Below are positions 44,612 through 54,685 of a DNA stretch of 64,000 bases, one piece after another. Position 1 is the first letter of the stretch; the number at the start of each line of letters is the position of its first letter. The position numbers were made by a program, and so were the translations under genes. The notes beneath the pieces are model-generated. The model did not search any database. It was not told the origin of the DNA and saw nothing but the letters and a program-made list of their open reading frames with translations. This stretch comes from Yersinia artesiana (lineage in GTDB: Bacteria; Pseudomonadota; Gammaproteobacteria; Enterobacterales; Enterobacteriaceae): NCBI RefSeq assembly GCF_902726545.1, contig NZ_CACVAD010000016.1:29673-93672 (forward strand). The letters run 5' to 3'.

Positions 44612-45796
44612 ATGCAAAATACCTCATCATCTGTTGATCGCCCCTCAAACAGCGGGCGTCCTTTAACTATAGGTTTAGTCGCCGGAGAAACATCTGGCGA
44701 TATCTTAGGTGCCGGGTTGATTCGTGCACTGAAAGCTCAGGTTCCTGATGCCCGCTTTGTTGGTGTGGCTGGGCCTCTGATGCAAGCTGAAGGATGTGAA
44801 GCTTGGTTTGAGATGGAAGAATTGGCAGTGATGGGGGTTGTTGAAGTATTAGAGCGTCTGCCACGACTACTGAAAATCCGAAAAGAGCTGACTCAGCGTT
44901 TTAGTGAGCTCTCGCCGGATGTTTTTGTCGGTATTGACGCCCCTGATTTCAATATTACCCTTGAAGGGCGCTTGAAACAGCGTGGTATACGTACCGTTCA
45001 TTATGTCAGCCCATCTGTGTGGGCCTGGCGGCAAAAACGTGTTTTCAAAATTGGCAAAGCCACCGATATGGTGCTCGCCTTCCTTCCTTTTGAAAAAGCG
45101 TTTTACGATCGTTTCAATGTTCCCTGCCGTTTCATCGGCCATACCATGGCTGATGCCATGCCACTGACACCGGATAAAAATGCGGCAAAAGCAAAGCTTG
45201 GTATTGCAGCAAATATACCTTGTTTAGCCTTATTGCCGGGTAGTCGCCATTCTGAAGTAGAAATGCTCAGTGGTGATTTTCTGCGCACGGCCGCTATTCT
45301 GCAGCAGCAGTTGCCGAATCTGGAAGTGTTGGTTCCTCTGGTGAACAGCAAGCGGCGTGAGCAGTTTGAGCGAATTAAAGCCGAAACAGCACCTGACCTG
45401 GCAGTGCACTTACTGGATGGCAATGCTCGTCTGGCAATGATTGCTGCTGATGCGACATTGCTGGCTTCCGGTACTGCCGCGTTAGAATGTATGTTGGCTA
45501 AATGCCCAATGGTTGTCGGTTACCGCATGAAGCCTTTCACGTTCTGGCTGGCTGAGCGGCTGGTCAAGACTCCTTACGTCTCGTTGCCTAATCTGTTGGC
45601 TGGCGAAGAGTTGGTGACAGAGCTGTTGCAGCAAGAGTGCCAACCGCAAAAGTTAGCCGATGCGCTGCTACCGTTATTACAAGGTGGTGCGGCGGTTGAG
45701 GCCTTGAAAGAGCGTTTTCTGATTTTACATCAGAGCATTCGCTGTGGTGCAGATGAACAGGCCGCGCAGGCTGTATTGGAGCTAGCAGGGCGATGA
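44612..45796 (+). CDS. lpxB: Lipid-A-disaccharide synthase
   Basis: 394 aa GT-B glycosyltransferase joining UDP-diacylglucosamine and lipid [16 protein letters not shown] at the N-terminus, [12 protein letters not shown] and [12 protein letters not shown] in the middle; all family motifs. Overlaps rnhB by 4 bp (ATGA at 45793-45796). Confidence 0.96.
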   Translation: MQNTSSSVDRPSNSGRPLTIGLVAGETSGDILGAGLIRALKAQVPDARFVGVAGPLMQAEGCEAWFEMEELAVMGVVEVLERLPRLLKIRKELTQRFSELSPDVFVGIDAPDFNITLEGRLKQRGIRTVHYVSPSVWAWRQKRVFKIGKATDMVLAFLPFEKAFYDRFNVPCRFIGHTMADAMPLTPDKNAAKAKLGIAANIPCLALLPGSRHSEVEMLSGDFLRTAAILQQQLPNLEVLVPLVNSKRREQFERIKAETAPDLAVHLLDGNARLAMIAADATLLASGTAALECMLAKCPMVVGYRMKPFTFWLAERLVKTPYVSLPNLLAGEELVTELLQQECQPQKLADALLPLLQGGAAVEALKERFLILHQSIRCGADEQAAQAVLELAGR

Positions 45797-46389
45797 CTGA
45801 TATTTTTATTTACCCGCAGGCAAATCTGATTGCGGGTGTGGATGAAGTTGGTCGCGGCCCTTTAGTGGGAGCCGTTGTCACAGCAGCGGTCATTCTCGAT
45901 CCTAAACGGCCAATAGTGGGCTTAGCTGACTCGAAAAAACTGAGTGAAAAGCGCCGTTTATCACTTTATGACGAAATTACAGACAAGGCTTTATCATGGA
46001 GCCTTGGGCGCGCTGAGCCTGAAGAGATTGACCAGCTTAATATATTGCACGCCACTATGCTGGCAATGCAAAGAGCGGTAGCAGGGCTGCATATTACGCC
46101 CGATTATGTCTTGATTGACGGTAACCGTTGCCCGAAACTGGCTATGCCATCATTGGCTGTTGTGAAAGGTGATAGTCGAGTGGCTGAGATAAGCGCCGCT
46201 TCAATTCTGGCTAAAGTCACGCGCGATCGTGAAATGACTGAGCTGGATCTCCAATTCCCTGAATATGGTTTCGCGCAACACAAAGGTTATCCAACCGCTG
46301 CCCATTTAGAAAAGTTAATAACTTTTGGGGCAACTGAGCATCACCGGCGCAGTTTTGGCCCGGTTAAACGTGTGCTGGGTTTAGTGTAA
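45793..46389 (+). CDS. rnhB: Ribonuclease HII
   Basis: 198 aa. Removes RNA (including single ribonucleotides) from RNA-DNA hybrids. Acidic active site starts with [15 protein letters not shown] (D, E) and continues in [10 protein letters not shown] and [13 protein letters not shown]. Coupled to lpxB. Confidence 0.96.
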   Translation: MTDIFIYPQANLIAGVDEVGRGPLVGAVVTAAVILDPKRPIVGLADSKKLSEKRRLSLYDEITDKALSWSLGRAEPEEIDQLNILHATMLAMQRAVAGLHITPDYVLIDGNRCPKLAMPSLAVVKGDSRVAEISAASILAKVTRDREMTELDLQFPEYGFAQHKGYPTAAHLEKLITFGATEHHRRSFGPVKRVLGLV

Positions 46390-46482
46390 ACCACAAAGCA
46401 ACATCCATAACATATGGATATAATTCCTTAGCAATGATTTGCTAGGGATATGATTCAATCCACTAATTTCTGGTGTCTGGAT

Positions 46483-49400
46483 ATGGCCGAACCTCGTTTT
46501 GTCCACCTGCGTGTTCACAGCGATTACTCCATGATCGATGGATTAGCCAAGATTGGACCCTTGGTGAAGAGAGCTGCCGCATTAGGCATGCCCGCTCTGG
46601 CCATTACCGATTTTACCAACCTGTGTGGCTTGGTAAAATTCTACGGTAGCGCTCATGGTGCTGGGATTAAACCCATCATCGGCGCAGACTTCTATGTGCA
46701 AAGTGAAATCTTAGGTGATGAATTAGCTCACCTTACTGTGCTGGCACGCAATAATGAAGGTTATCAAAATCTTACTTTACTGATATCTGAAGCTTATCAA
46801 CGTGGCTATGGCGCCGCTGGTCCTATTATTGACCGGGACTGGCTGATTAAGCATAAAGAAGGTCTGATTCTGCTGTCCGGTGGCCGGATGGGGGATGTGG
46901 GTAAGTTTATTCTGCGGGGTAATCATGCTCAGGTTGATCAGTGTCTTGAGTTTTATCAAGAGCATTTCCCTGACAGTTACTATCTTGAGTTAATCCGTAC
47001 TGGTCGCCCGGATGAAGAAAACTACCTTCATGCGGCTGTGGCATTGGCAACCGAACGTGGTTTGCCGGTGGTGGCGACCAATGATGTGCGTTTTATCGAT
47101 GAATCAGATTTTGATGCCCACGAGATCCGCGTGGCTATCCACGACGGCTTTACGCTGGTTGATCCTAAGCGGCCTAAAAACTATAGCCCGCAACAGTTTA
47201 TGCGCGACGAAGAGCAGATGTGTGAGCTGTTCGCGGATATTCCTGAGGCGCTGATCAACAGTGTTGAAATCGCCAAACGTTGTAATGTGACGATCCGGCT
47301 TGGGGAATATTTCCTACCCCAATTCCCAACTGGGGATATGAGCACAGAAGACTTTCTGATTGAAAAGTCTAAACAAGGTTTAGAAGAACGACTGGAATTC
47401 TTATTCCCAGATCCGGAAGTTCGGGCACAAAAACGCCCTGCCTATGATGAACGTCTGGAAATCGAACTAAAAGTTATTAACCAGATGGGCTTCCCCGGCT
47501 ACTTCTTGATAGTCATGGAATTTATCCAGTGGTCAAAAGATAACGGTGTGCCGGTAGGGCCGGGGCGTGGTTCTGGTGCCGGTTCTTTGGTTGCTTACGC
47601 GCTGAAGATTACCGACCTTGACCCGCTGGAATTTGACCTTCTGTTCGAACGTTTCTTAAACCCAGAACGTGTATCCATGCCTGACTTCGACGTCGACTTC
47701 TGCATGGAGAAGCGCGATCTGGTGATTGAGCACGTTGCGGATATGTATGGCCGTGATGCGGTTTCGCAGATAATTACCTTTGGTACTATGGCAGCCAAAG
47801 CGGTGATCCGCGATGTGGGCCGTGTGCTGGGCCATCCTTATGGTTTTGTCGATCGTATCTCCAAACTGGTTCCACCAGATCCGGGCATGACGTTGGAGAA
47901 GGCTTTCGCAGCAGAACCGCAACTGCCTGAAATCTATGAGGCAGATGAAGAAGTTAGAGCGCTGATTGATATGGCGCGCAAGTTGGAAGGGGTAACGCGT
48001 AACGCCGGTAAGCATGCCGGTGGGGTGGTTATCGCACCAACAAAAATTACCGATTTCGCTCCACTATACTGCGATGCGGAAGGGAATAACCCAGTTACTC
48101 AGTTCGATAAGAATGATGTGGAATATGCCGGGTTGGTGAAGTTCGACTTCCTTGGTTTGCGAACACTCACTATCATTAACTGGGCGTTGGAGATGATCAA
48201 CGCTCGGCGCGCGAAAACTGGTTTAGAGCCAATTGATATTGCTGCCATTCCGCTGGATGATAAGAAAAGCTTCGATATGCTGCAACGTTCTGAAACGACA
48301 GCGGTATTCCAGCTTGAATCCAGAGGCATGAAGGATCTTATCAAGCGTCTAAAACCTGACTGCTTCGAAGATATGATCGCACTGGTGGCATTATTCCGCC
48401 CTGGCCCGTTGCAATCAGGGATGGTTGATAACTTTATTGACCGTAAACACGGTCGTGAAGCGATATCCTATCCTGATATTGAATGGCAGCATGAATCTCT
48501 AAAACCGGTACTTGAGCCGACCTACGGCATCATCTTGTACCAAGAACAGGTTATGCAGATTGCGCAGGTTCTGTCTGGTTACTCACTCGGCGGCGCAGAT
48601 ATGTTGCGGCGCGCGATGGGTAAGAAAAACCCGGCAGAGATGGCGAAACAGCGCTCTGTATTTGAAGATGGTGCGAAAAGTCAGGGCGTTGACGGTGAGC
48701 TGGCAATTAAAATCTTTGACCTGGTAGAGAAATTTGCCGGTTACGGGTTTAACAAGTCACACTCCGCAGCTTATGCCTTGGTTTCTTATCAAACGCTATG
48801 GTTGAAAGCTCATTATCCGGCTGAATTTATGGCCGCGGTAATGACGGCCGATATGGATAACACTGATAAAGTAGTAGGTCTGGTTGATGAGTGCTGGCGG
48901 ATGGGGTTGAAAATTCTGCCTCCGGATATCAACAGCGGCCTGTATCATTTCCATGTAAATGATGAGGGCGAGATTGTTTATGGCATCGGCGCAATCAAAG
49001 GTGTTGGCGAAGGCCCCATTGAGGCTATGTTGGAAGCCCGTAAAGAGGGCGGCTATTTCAAAGAGTTATTTGATTTATGTGCCAGAGTTGACACGAAAAA
49101 ACTCAATCGTCGAATTTTAGAAAAGCTTATTATGTCTGGTGCCTTTGACCGTTTGGGGCCGCACCGGGCTGCATTAATGAGCTCGCTGGGTGAGGCATTA
49201 AAGGCAGCAGACCAACATGCCAAGGCAGAAGCTATTGGTCAGGTTGATATGTTTGGTGTATTGGCAGATGCACCAGAGCAGGTTGAGCAATCTTATGCTA
49301 ATGTGCCGCCGTGGCAAGAGCAGATTGTTTTAGACGGTGAACGGGAAACGCTGGGTCTATACCTGACCGGCCACCCGATCACCCAGTATCTGAAGGAAAT

Positions 49401-49965
49401 AGAACGTTATGCCGGCGGGCTACGTTTGAAAGATATGCACCCGACGGATCGGGGCAAAATGACCATGGCTGCGGGGTTGGTTATCGCAGCCAGAGTTATG
49501 GTGACAAAACGCGGAAATCGTATTGGCATTTGTACTTTGGATGACCGTTCCGGGCGTCTTGAGGTCATGCTATTCACTGATGCGTTGGAAAAATATCAGC
49601 ATTTATTGGAAAAAGACCGTATCCTGATAGCCACCGGACAGGTCAGCTTTGATGACTTTAGTGGTGGACTTAAAATGACCGCCCGTGAGTTAATGGACAT
49701 CAGTGAAGCTCGTGAAAAATATGCCCGTGGGCTTGCTATATCGCTGACCGACAGGCAAATTGATGACCAGCTTTTGAACCGTCTCCGTCAGTCGTTGGAA
49801 CCCCATCGAGCGGGGACGATCCCAGTGCATCTTTATTACCAACGGGAAGATGCTCGCGCCCGGCTGCGGTTTGGAGCCACATGGCGCGTGACACCCACTG
49901 ATCGCTTATTGATAGATTTGCGAACGCTGGTAGGTAATGAGCAGGTGGAACTGGAATTTGACTAA
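46483..49965 (+). CDS. dnaE: DNA polymerase III alpha subunit
   Basis: 1160 aa, exactly the E. coli length, catalytic subunit of the replicative polymerase. N-terminal PHP domain ([13 protein letters not shown]), polymerase catalytic Asp D401 and D403 in [19 protein letters not shown] and [21 protein letters not shown] farther on, and a C-terminal OB fold. ATG 46483 preferred to the in-frame ATG 46450. Confidence 0.98.
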   Translation: MAEPRFVHLRVHSDYSMIDGLAKIGPLVKRAAALGMPALAITDFTNLCGLVKFYGSAHGAGIKPIIGADFYVQSEILGDELAHLTVLARNNEGYQNLTLLISEAYQRGYGAAGPIIDRDWLIKHKEGLILLSGGRMGDVGKFILRGNHAQVDQCLEFYQEHFPDSYYLELIRTGRPDEENYLHAAVALATERGLPVVATNDVRFIDESDFDAHEIRVAIHDGFTLVDPKRPKNYSPQQFMRDEEQMCELFADIPEALINSVEIAKRCNVTIRLGEYFLPQFPTGDMSTEDFLIEKSKQGLEERLEFLFPDPEVRAQKRPAYDERLEIELKVINQMGFPGYFLIVMEFIQWSKDNGVPVGPGRGSGAGSLVAYALKITDLDPLEFDLLFERFLNPERVSMPDFDVDFCMEKRDLVIEHVADMYGRDAVSQIITFGTMAAKAVIRDVGRVLGHPYGFVDRISKLVPPDPGMTLEKAFAAEPQLPEIYEADEEVRALIDMARKLEGVTRNAGKHAGGVVIAPTKITDFAPLYCDAEGNNPVTQFDKNDVEYAGLVKFDFLGLRTLTIINWALEMINARRAKTGLEPIDIAAIPLDDKKSFDMLQRSETTAVFQLESRGMKDLIKRLKPDCFEDMIALVALFRPGPLQSGMVDNFIDRKHGREAISYPDIEWQHESLKPVLEPTYGIILYQEQVMQIAQVLSGYSLGGADMLRRAMGKKNPAEMAKQRSVFEDGAKSQGVDGELAIKIFDLVEKFAGYGFNKSHSAAYALVSYQTLWLKAHYPAEFMAAVMTADMDNTDKVVGLVDECWRMGLKILPPDINSGLYHFHVNDEGEIVYGIGAIKGVGEGPIEAMLEARKEGGYFKELFDLCARVDTKKLNRRILEKLIMSGAFDRLGPHRAALMSSLGEALKAADQHAKAEAIGQVDMFGVLADAPEQVEQSYANVPPWQEQIVLDGERETLGLYLTGHPITQYLKEIERYAGGLRLKDMHPTDRGKMTMAAGLVIAARVMVTKRGNRIGICTLDDRSGRLEVMLFTDALEKYQHLLEKDRILIATGQVSFDDFSGGLKMTARELMDISEAREKYARGLAISLTDRQIDDQLLNRLRQSLEPHRAGTIPVHLYYQREDARARLRFGATWRVTPTDRLLIDLRTLVGNEQVELEFD

Positions 49966-49977
49966 AATAGGAATGCT

Positions 49978-50937
49978 ATGAGTCTGAATTTTCTTGATTT
50001 TGAACAGCCGATTGCAGAGCTGGAAGCGAAAATTGACTCGCTGACCGCAGTCAGCCGTCAAGACGAAAAATTAGATATTAATCTGGACGAAGAGGTTCAG
50101 CGTCTACGTGAGAAAAGTGTCGAGCTGACGCGGAAGATATTCTCGGATCTCGGTGCATGGCAGATTGCCCAATTGGCACGCCATCCTCGTCGCCCTTATA
50201 CCCTGGATTATATCGCTAATATCTTTACCGATTTCGAAGAACTGGCTGGTGATCGCGCCTATGCCGACGACAAAGCTATCGTCGGTGGTATCGCTCGTCT
50301 GGATGGTCGCCCCGTGATGATCATTGGTCATCAAAAAGGCCGTGAAACCAAAGAGAAGATTCGCCGTAACTTTGGTATGCCAGCACCAGAAGGTTATCGT
50401 AAGGCATTGCGTCTGATGGAAATGGCTGAGCGCTTTAAGCTGCCAATCATTACTTTCATTGATACCCCAGGAGCCTATCCAGGTGTCGGCGCTGAAGAGC
50501 GTGGTCAATCTGAAGCCATTGCGCGTAATCTGCGTGAAATGTCTCGCCTGAATGTGCCTATCGTTTGTACTGTGATTGGTGAAGGTGGTTCCGGTGGTGC
50601 ATTGGCAATCGGTGTGGGCGATAAAGTGAATATGCTGCAATACAGCACTTATTCCGTTATCTCACCAGAAGGTTGTGCCTCTATTTTGTGGAAAAGTGCC
50701 GATAAAGCGCCATTGGCCGCAGAAGCAATGGGCATTACCGCTCACCGTTTAAAAGAACTAAAGTTGATCGACTCCGTTATCCCTGAACCTTTAGGTGGAG
50801 CGCATCGTGATTATCTGGCGATTTCAGCGTCACTTAAAGCACAGCTTCTGGCTGATCTCAGTGATCTGGATGTTCTGAATAATGAAGAGCTATTAAATCG
50901 TCGTTATCAGCGCCTGATGAACTATGGTTATTGCTGA
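49978..50937 (+). CDS. accA: Acetyl-CoA carboxylase carboxyltransferase subunit alpha
   Basis: 319 aa. With AccD transfers carboxyl from biotin to acetyl-CoA to make malonyl-CoA. Contains [28 protein letters not shown] and [12 protein letters not shown] (oxyanion/CoA loops). Starts 12 bp after dnaE. Last gene of the plus-strand core block before the toxin cassette. Confidence 0.97.
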   Translation: MSLNFLDFEQPIAELEAKIDSLTAVSRQDEKLDINLDEEVQRLREKSVELTRKIFSDLGAWQIAQLARHPRRPYTLDYIANIFTDFEELAGDRAYADDKAIVGGIARLDGRPVMIIGHQKGRETKEKIRRNFGMPAPEGYRKALRLMEMAERFKLPIITFIDTPGAYPGVGAEERGQSEAIARNLREMSRLNVPIVCTVIGEGGSGGALAIGVGDKVNMLQYSTYSVISPEGCASILWKSADKAPLAAEAMGITAHRLKELKLIDSVIPEPLGGAHRDYLAISASLKAQLLADLSDLDVLNNEELLNRRYQRLMNYGYC

Positions 50938-50962
50938 GTTAATGGCATAAAAATGATATTTG

Positions 50963-50997
50963 AAAATCCGGTGCTGAGTTAGCGCCGGATTTTTTAT
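50963..50997. terminator. Bidirectional terminator between accA and the toxin cassette
   Basis: AAAATCCGGTGCT-GAGTT-AGCGCCGGATTTT followed by TTTATATT on the plus strand; on the minus strand the same hairpin is followed by TTTTC. It ends accA transcription and, lying 2 bp from the stop codon at 51000, probably also ends the convergent toxin genes. Confidence 0.9.
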
Positions 50998-50999
50998 AT

Positions 51000-51338
51000 T
51001 TAATGATGATTAGATTTATTATAGGGCGGCCATTGAATGGTTGTATCAGTCACCGCTATATCAACTATTGTACTTGCATAGTCTGGGTTAGAGTTTTCCT
51101 GAGCATCAATAGTGATATCTTTTCCTAATACATAAGCTAACTGTGCTAATTTACAGATCTTCTCTTTCTCTATGTAGTGCCAAATATTATTGTAGCCAGG
51201 CATAGTATTGGTCCTAATTGAAATGTGACAGTTATCTTCTGAATGACGAAGGCCATTAATTTTCCCCACTAATTTATATTCTGAAAAAGCAGGGTGGCAT
51301 AATAATATCTTTGCTGCGGCGGCGATTAATTTAATCAT
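51000..51338 (-). CDS. Probable B subunit of a pertussis-like AB toxin
   Basis: 112 aa. Not recognised by itself with certainty; assignment rests on its position 44 bp downstream of an ADP-ribosyltransferase toxin gene on the same strand and on a pattern like the small OB-fold B subunits of the Art/Plt/Sub toxins: GKINGL, then C37 (DNCHISI), C62 (EKICKLAQLAYVLGKDITI), with a helix and a G-x-x-I-x-I strand after the second Cys. Such B subunits form pentamers that bind glycans and carry the A chain. The N-terminus MIKLIAAAAKILLCHPAFS could be a signal peptide, but Lys10 interrupts the hydrophobic run. AAGGGA lies 6 nt before the ATG. Shorter than typical B subunits (about 120-140 aa precursors). 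AT-rich. Confidence 0.55.
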   Translation of the reverse strand: MIKLIAAAAKILLCHPAFSEYKLVGKINGLRHSEDNCHISIRTNTMPGYNNIWHYIEKEKICKLAQLAYVLGKDITIDAQENSNPDYASTIVDIAVTDTTIQWPPYNKSNHH

Positions 51339-51382
51339 AAAATATCCCTTTAGTCATTGTTTGTTAATTGCTCCTAATGAAA

Positions 51383-52282
51383 TCATAGATCTAGTGAAGT
51401 TAAAGCAGAGGCCAAAGCTTTCTTGTCATAAAAATATCTTGAAGTGATAAATTTTTTATTATTGCAAATTCCCTCAACCGTTCGTTTCTTTCTCATTGCA
51501 ACATTATTTATGTTTTGGCTATTATTGCATACTGCTCCTGCTAATTGTGCCAGGGGGAGTTGTTGGCCTGATTCACTCTGCGCCATAATTACAAATCCCT
51601 GTGGTGGGCCAATAGCTAAATAAGGTTCTGAAGAGCTATGATCTTGATCAAATTCAGTTAGATAAGTAGGGTAAGGCACCCAGTGACTATCCCAGAACCC
51701 GGCAGAGTGCAGTTCGGTTTCAGGGTAACAGTTAAGCATGGTACCGGTAAGTACAGCATAAGAAAGTATTCTGCTATCTGTAAAACCGCCATATGCCACC
51801 CATTCCGCCATACCCCCCCACTCCTGCAAATAATCACTTAGCATGCTGTACTGTGCCACATTTTGAGATGAGGTATCTATGGCGTGGATAATTGACCCAT
51901 CAACACTATAAAAATTTTCTGTCGGGCGAATAGCATAAAGATAAGTTTCAAAATCTTCTTGATATGCACCATCTGCCTCCCGATCGAAACTAAATCTGGC
52001 ATGTTCTACAGCTTGTTCTAATGAAGTCGTAGTTGCAATAAAGCCACTGGTATATCCATAGGGTGCTTCTCCTGAAAAATGATCTAATAAATCTGGGCTT
52101 TGGATTGAGTCAAAACGGGGAAACATTCCTCCAGCCTGAGCAATTTCATCTGGGTTACGCTGGTCAATCCTATAAACGATATTTACCGGATTAATAGCTA
52201 ATGCTGAATTAGTGATGCAAATTAAAGTAAGCCAACATGTATTTTTGATTAAAGATATTATGATGTATTTAGTTTTAAACAT
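51383..52282 (-). CDS. Pertussis/heat-labile-toxin-like ADP-ribosyltransferase A chain
   Basis: 299 aa secreted protein. Signal peptide to about A29 (TNSALA). The ADP-ribosyltransferase fold is indicated by R38 in NIVYRIDQRNPDEI (NAD-binding Arg), the S/T-T-S strand FIATTTS (T85-T86-S87) and E160 in GGMAEWVAYGGFTDSRI, which lines up with the catalytic Glu of heat-labile toxin (EQEVSALGG) and pertussis toxin (QSEYLAHRR). The residue two before E160 is Met158, not Glu or Gln. Near the C-terminus C252 and C273 bracket MRKKRTVE, resembling the nicked, disulfide-linked A1/A2 loop; the last 26 residues would be the A2 tail that enters the B ring. A strong GGAGGG precedes the ATG. Known relatives are ArtA and PltA of Salmonella. 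Substrate unknown; a G protein is an inference. Confidence 0.85.
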   Translation of the reverse strand: MFKTKYIIISLIKNTCWLTLICITNSALAINPVNIVYRIDQRNPDEIAQAGGMFPRFDSIQSPDLLDHFSGEAPYGYTSGFIATTTSLEQAVEHARFSFDREADGAYQEDFETYLYAIRPTENFYSVDGSIIHAIDTSSQNVAQYSMLSDYLQEWGGMAEWVAYGGFTDSRILSYAVLTGTMLNCYPETELHSAGFWDSHWVPYPTYLTEFDQDHSSSEPYLAIGPPQGFVIMAQSESGQQLPLAQLAGAVCNNSQNINNVAMRKKRTVEGICNNKKFITSRYFYDKKALASALTSLDL

Positions 52283-52529
52283 AATCCCTCCTGGATATTT
52301 TCAAGTTTTTGTTATTTTAGTGCTGTTGTTTAAATGCTAAAGTATCACGGGTCGTCGCATTGCACTTATCTATAAATTTTGGTCAGCCTGATAAAATATA
52401 TTATTTTCTTGTCTAAATACATTTCAATTTATAGTGGGTCGCGAGTTATTTGTTTTTAGTATTATAATTATATTGGCTTGGGATGAATTGGAATGTATTC
52501 TTATGGCAAATAATAAAGTAGGGGGGTAT
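52283..52529. other. AT-rich divergent intergenic region upstream of the toxin A gene and yaeR
   Basis: 247 bp. The 60 bases 52381-52440 contain 17 G or C. It must hold the toxin promoter (minus strand) and the yaeR promoter (plus strand), but no clear -35/-10 pair stands out. No mobile-element ends, tRNA or direct repeats were seen at this edge. Confidence 0.6.
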
Positions 52530-52928
52530 ATGTTAGTAATACGTCAGGTTCATCATATTGCGATAATTGGCTCAGATTATCAGGCGAGTAAAAAATTCTA
52601 TTGTGAGGTTTTAGGTTTTAGCCTCATGAGTGAAGCTTATCGCGAAACGCGGGGTTCCTGGAAAGCTGATCTGGCGCTAAACGGTCAGTATACGATCGAG
52701 CTTTTTTCCTTTCCGTCTCCTGCCGCACGCCCCAGTCGCCCGGAAGCATGTGGCTTACGACATTTGGCCTTTCAGGTCGATGACATTGAACTGGCGGTGC
52801 GGGAACTTGAAGGCGCAGGTGTAATTTGCGAAGCAGTCCGCATTGATCCCTACACACAAGCACGTTTTACTTTCTTTAATGACCCAGATGGTTTACCTCT
52901 GGAGCTCTATGAACTGACTGCGGAATAA
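52530..52928 (+). CDS. yaeR: VOC-family metalloenzyme YaeR
   Basis: 132 aa single glyoxalase/bleomycin-resistance (vicinal oxygen chelate) domain pair. Metal ligand candidates are His in QVHHIAII, His in GLRHLAFQVDD and Glu in PLELYEL. Activity not established for this family. ATG 52530 follows AGGGGGG; frames open to 52434 add an unconserved extension. In E. coli yaeR follows accA-ldcC; ldcC is absent here. One base before tilS, so coupled. Confidence 0.9.
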   Translation: MLVIRQVHHIAIIGSDYQASKKFYCEVLGFSLMSEAYRETRGSWKADLALNGQYTIELFSFPSPAARPSRPEACGLRHLAFQVDDIELAVRELEGAGVICEAVRIDPYTQARFTFFNDPDGLPLELYELTAE

Positions 52929-52929
52929 G

Positions 52930-54327
52930 ATGAACGCCACTCCTGCTACACCAAACGTTTTACTTAACCCACTGTTCGCGCAGTTGGGCGAGCAGCGCCA
53001 TGTGCTGGTTGGGTTCAGTGGTGGCTTGGATTCCAGTGTACTGCTGCATTTATTGGTTTGCCTGCGTGATCAACTTATCCCTGACTTAATGATTCGCGCT
53101 ATTCATATTCATCACGGTTTAAACCCATTGGCAGACAGTTGGGTAAAACATTGCCAGCAGCAATGTGAGCAATGGAAAATCCCGCTCGAAGTGGTGCGAG
53201 TCACTATTGATGCACGTCATTCTGGCATTGAGGCTGCGGCGAGAACGGCGCGTTATCAAGCATTTGCCTCACATTTAGCCGCGAATGAAGTGTTAGTTAC
53301 TGCCCAGCATTTAGATGACCAATGTGAAACTTTCTTACTGGCACTCAAACGCGGCAGTGGCCCGGCTGGCTTATCCGCAATGGCGGCTAAAATGCCTTTT
53401 GCGCATAGCCAATTATGGCGGCCATTATTGGCATTCTCCCGAGAAACACTTGAGAACTATGCTCAAGTGCAGCGATTACAGTGGATTGAAGATGACAGTA
53501 ATCAGGATGATCGTTTTGATCGCAATTTCCTGCGATTAAGAGTTTTGCCTTTATTGACCCAGCGCTGGCCGCACTTCGCTCAGGCCACGGCACGCAGTGC
53601 CGGTTTGTGTGCAGAACAAGAGCAGCTATTGGATGAGTTGTTGGCGGATAATTTGCAACAACTGCAAAATGCAGAAGGAGCACTGTCTGTCGAGGGGTTA
53701 TTAGTGGCTTCAGAGGCTAAACGTGCGGCAATATTGCGCCGTTGGTTAGCACAATGGGGAGCCGCAATGCCATCGCAGAGCCAACTGCAACGTTTGTGGT
53801 TGGAAGTGGCTATGGCCAGACAGGATGCAGGACCTCAATTAACTCTTGGCGTACATCAGGTTCGCCGTTTTCGGCAATACTTGTACCTGTTATCGCCACT
53901 GGCCGAGATACCCATGTCACATCTGCCTTGGGCTAAAGTTCAGTCAGGATCTGACCAACAGGCGATTATACCAGCCCCTTTGATTTTGCCTGCCGATCTT
54001 GGGGTATTGAGCTTGAGCTTTAGCTTTGCAACCGAGGGCGGGCAAGCCATTAAAGTTCCAGCCATCGGCGATGAAATACGTATAGGTTTTGGTTTGCAAG
54101 GGGATATTAAAATTGTCGGGCGGCAGCATTCACGCCAAAGCAAGAAAATATGGCAAGAACTAGGCATCCCGCCATGGCAGCGAGAACGCATTCCACTGCT
54201 GTATTTTGGCGAGCAATTGATTGCCGCGGCAGGTGTCTTTGTTACTCAAGCTGGGCAGGCTAAAGAAAATGAACCGTGCTGGCACCTTCATTGGGCCAAA
54301 CCGGAGTTGAATAATAAGAATAAGTAA
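52930..54327 (+). CDS. tilS: tRNA(Ile)-lysidine synthase
   Basis: 465 aa N-type ATP-pyrophosphatase that converts C34 of tRNA-Ile(CAU) to lysidine. P-loop SGGLDS at residues 30-35, HHGLNPLADSW and TAQHLDDQCETFLLAL motifs, C-terminal substrate domain with LQGDIKIVGRQHSRQSKKIWQ. Full length. Confidence 0.95.
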   Translation: MNATPATPNVLLNPLFAQLGEQRHVLVGFSGGLDSSVLLHLLVCLRDQLIPDLMIRAIHIHHGLNPLADSWVKHCQQQCEQWKIPLEVVRVTIDARHSGIEAAARTARYQAFASHLAANEVLVTAQHLDDQCETFLLALKRGSGPAGLSAMAAKMPFAHSQLWRPLLAFSRETLENYAQVQRLQWIEDDSNQDDRFDRNFLRLRVLPLLTQRWPHFAQATARSAGLCAEQEQLLDELLADNLQQLQNAEGALSVEGLLVASEAKRAAILRRWLAQWGAAMPSQSQLQRLWLEVAMARQDAGPQLTLGVHQVRRFRQYLYLLSPLAEIPMSHLPWAKVQSGSDQQAIIPAPLILPADLGVLSLSFSFATEGGQAIKVPAIGDEIRIGFGLQGDIKIVGRQHSRQSKKIWQELGIPPWQRERIPLLYFGEQLIAAAGVFVTQAGQAKENEPCWHLHWAKPELNNKNK

Positions 54328-54348
54328 GAGCGTTTATTTTGAGGAGCA

Positions 54349-54663
54349 ATGATGATACGAGTTGTGAGCATAGTGATATTCAGTTTGTGTAGCTTTTCGG
54401 CACTGGCAAAAAATGATGTAGAAGCGGGGCGGGCAAAGTCAGCCAGCTGTGTGGCTTGTCACGGTGCTCAGGGCAAGGTTTCCGTTCCTATGTATCCTAA
54501 TTTGGCTGGGCAAAATGCCATGTATTTAGAGCAATCATTAAAAGCATATAAAAAAGGAGAGCGGACAGGTGGGCAAGCTGGAGTGATGCAGGCTTATGTT
54601 ACGCCTTTAACCGATGATGATATCTCTGATCTGGCCGCTTATTACGCGAGTTTAAAGCCTTAA
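54349..54663 (+). CDS. Class I c-type cytochrome (c553-like)
   Basis: 104 aa periplasmic monoheme cytochrome. Signal peptide to A20 (FSALA), heme motif C34-V-A-C37-H38, and a likely axial Met80 in GVMQAYV. A perfect GAGGAG lies 4 nt before the ATG at 54349. It stands between tilS and rof, where E. coli has no gene. Electron partner unknown; heme attachment would require a Ccm system encoded elsewhere. Confidence 0.9.
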   Translation: MMIRVVSIVIFSLCSFSALAKNDVEAGRAKSASCVACHGAQGKVSVPMYPNLAGQNAMYLEQSLKAYKKGERTGGQAGVMQAYVTPLTDDDISDLAAYYASLKP

Positions 54664-54685
54664 AGCAGATTGGTCAGCCTTGAAT

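Noticed and set aside
50104..50640. Open frame antisense to accA (178 aa)
   Set aside because: Thr/His/Trp-rich shadow of accA codons, no start context.
52434..52529. N-terminal extension of yaeR with a hydrophobic segment (SIIIILAW)
   Set aside because: Not conserved in the family and lies in AT-rich intergenic DNA; the ATG at 52530 has a better ribosome site and gives the usual length.
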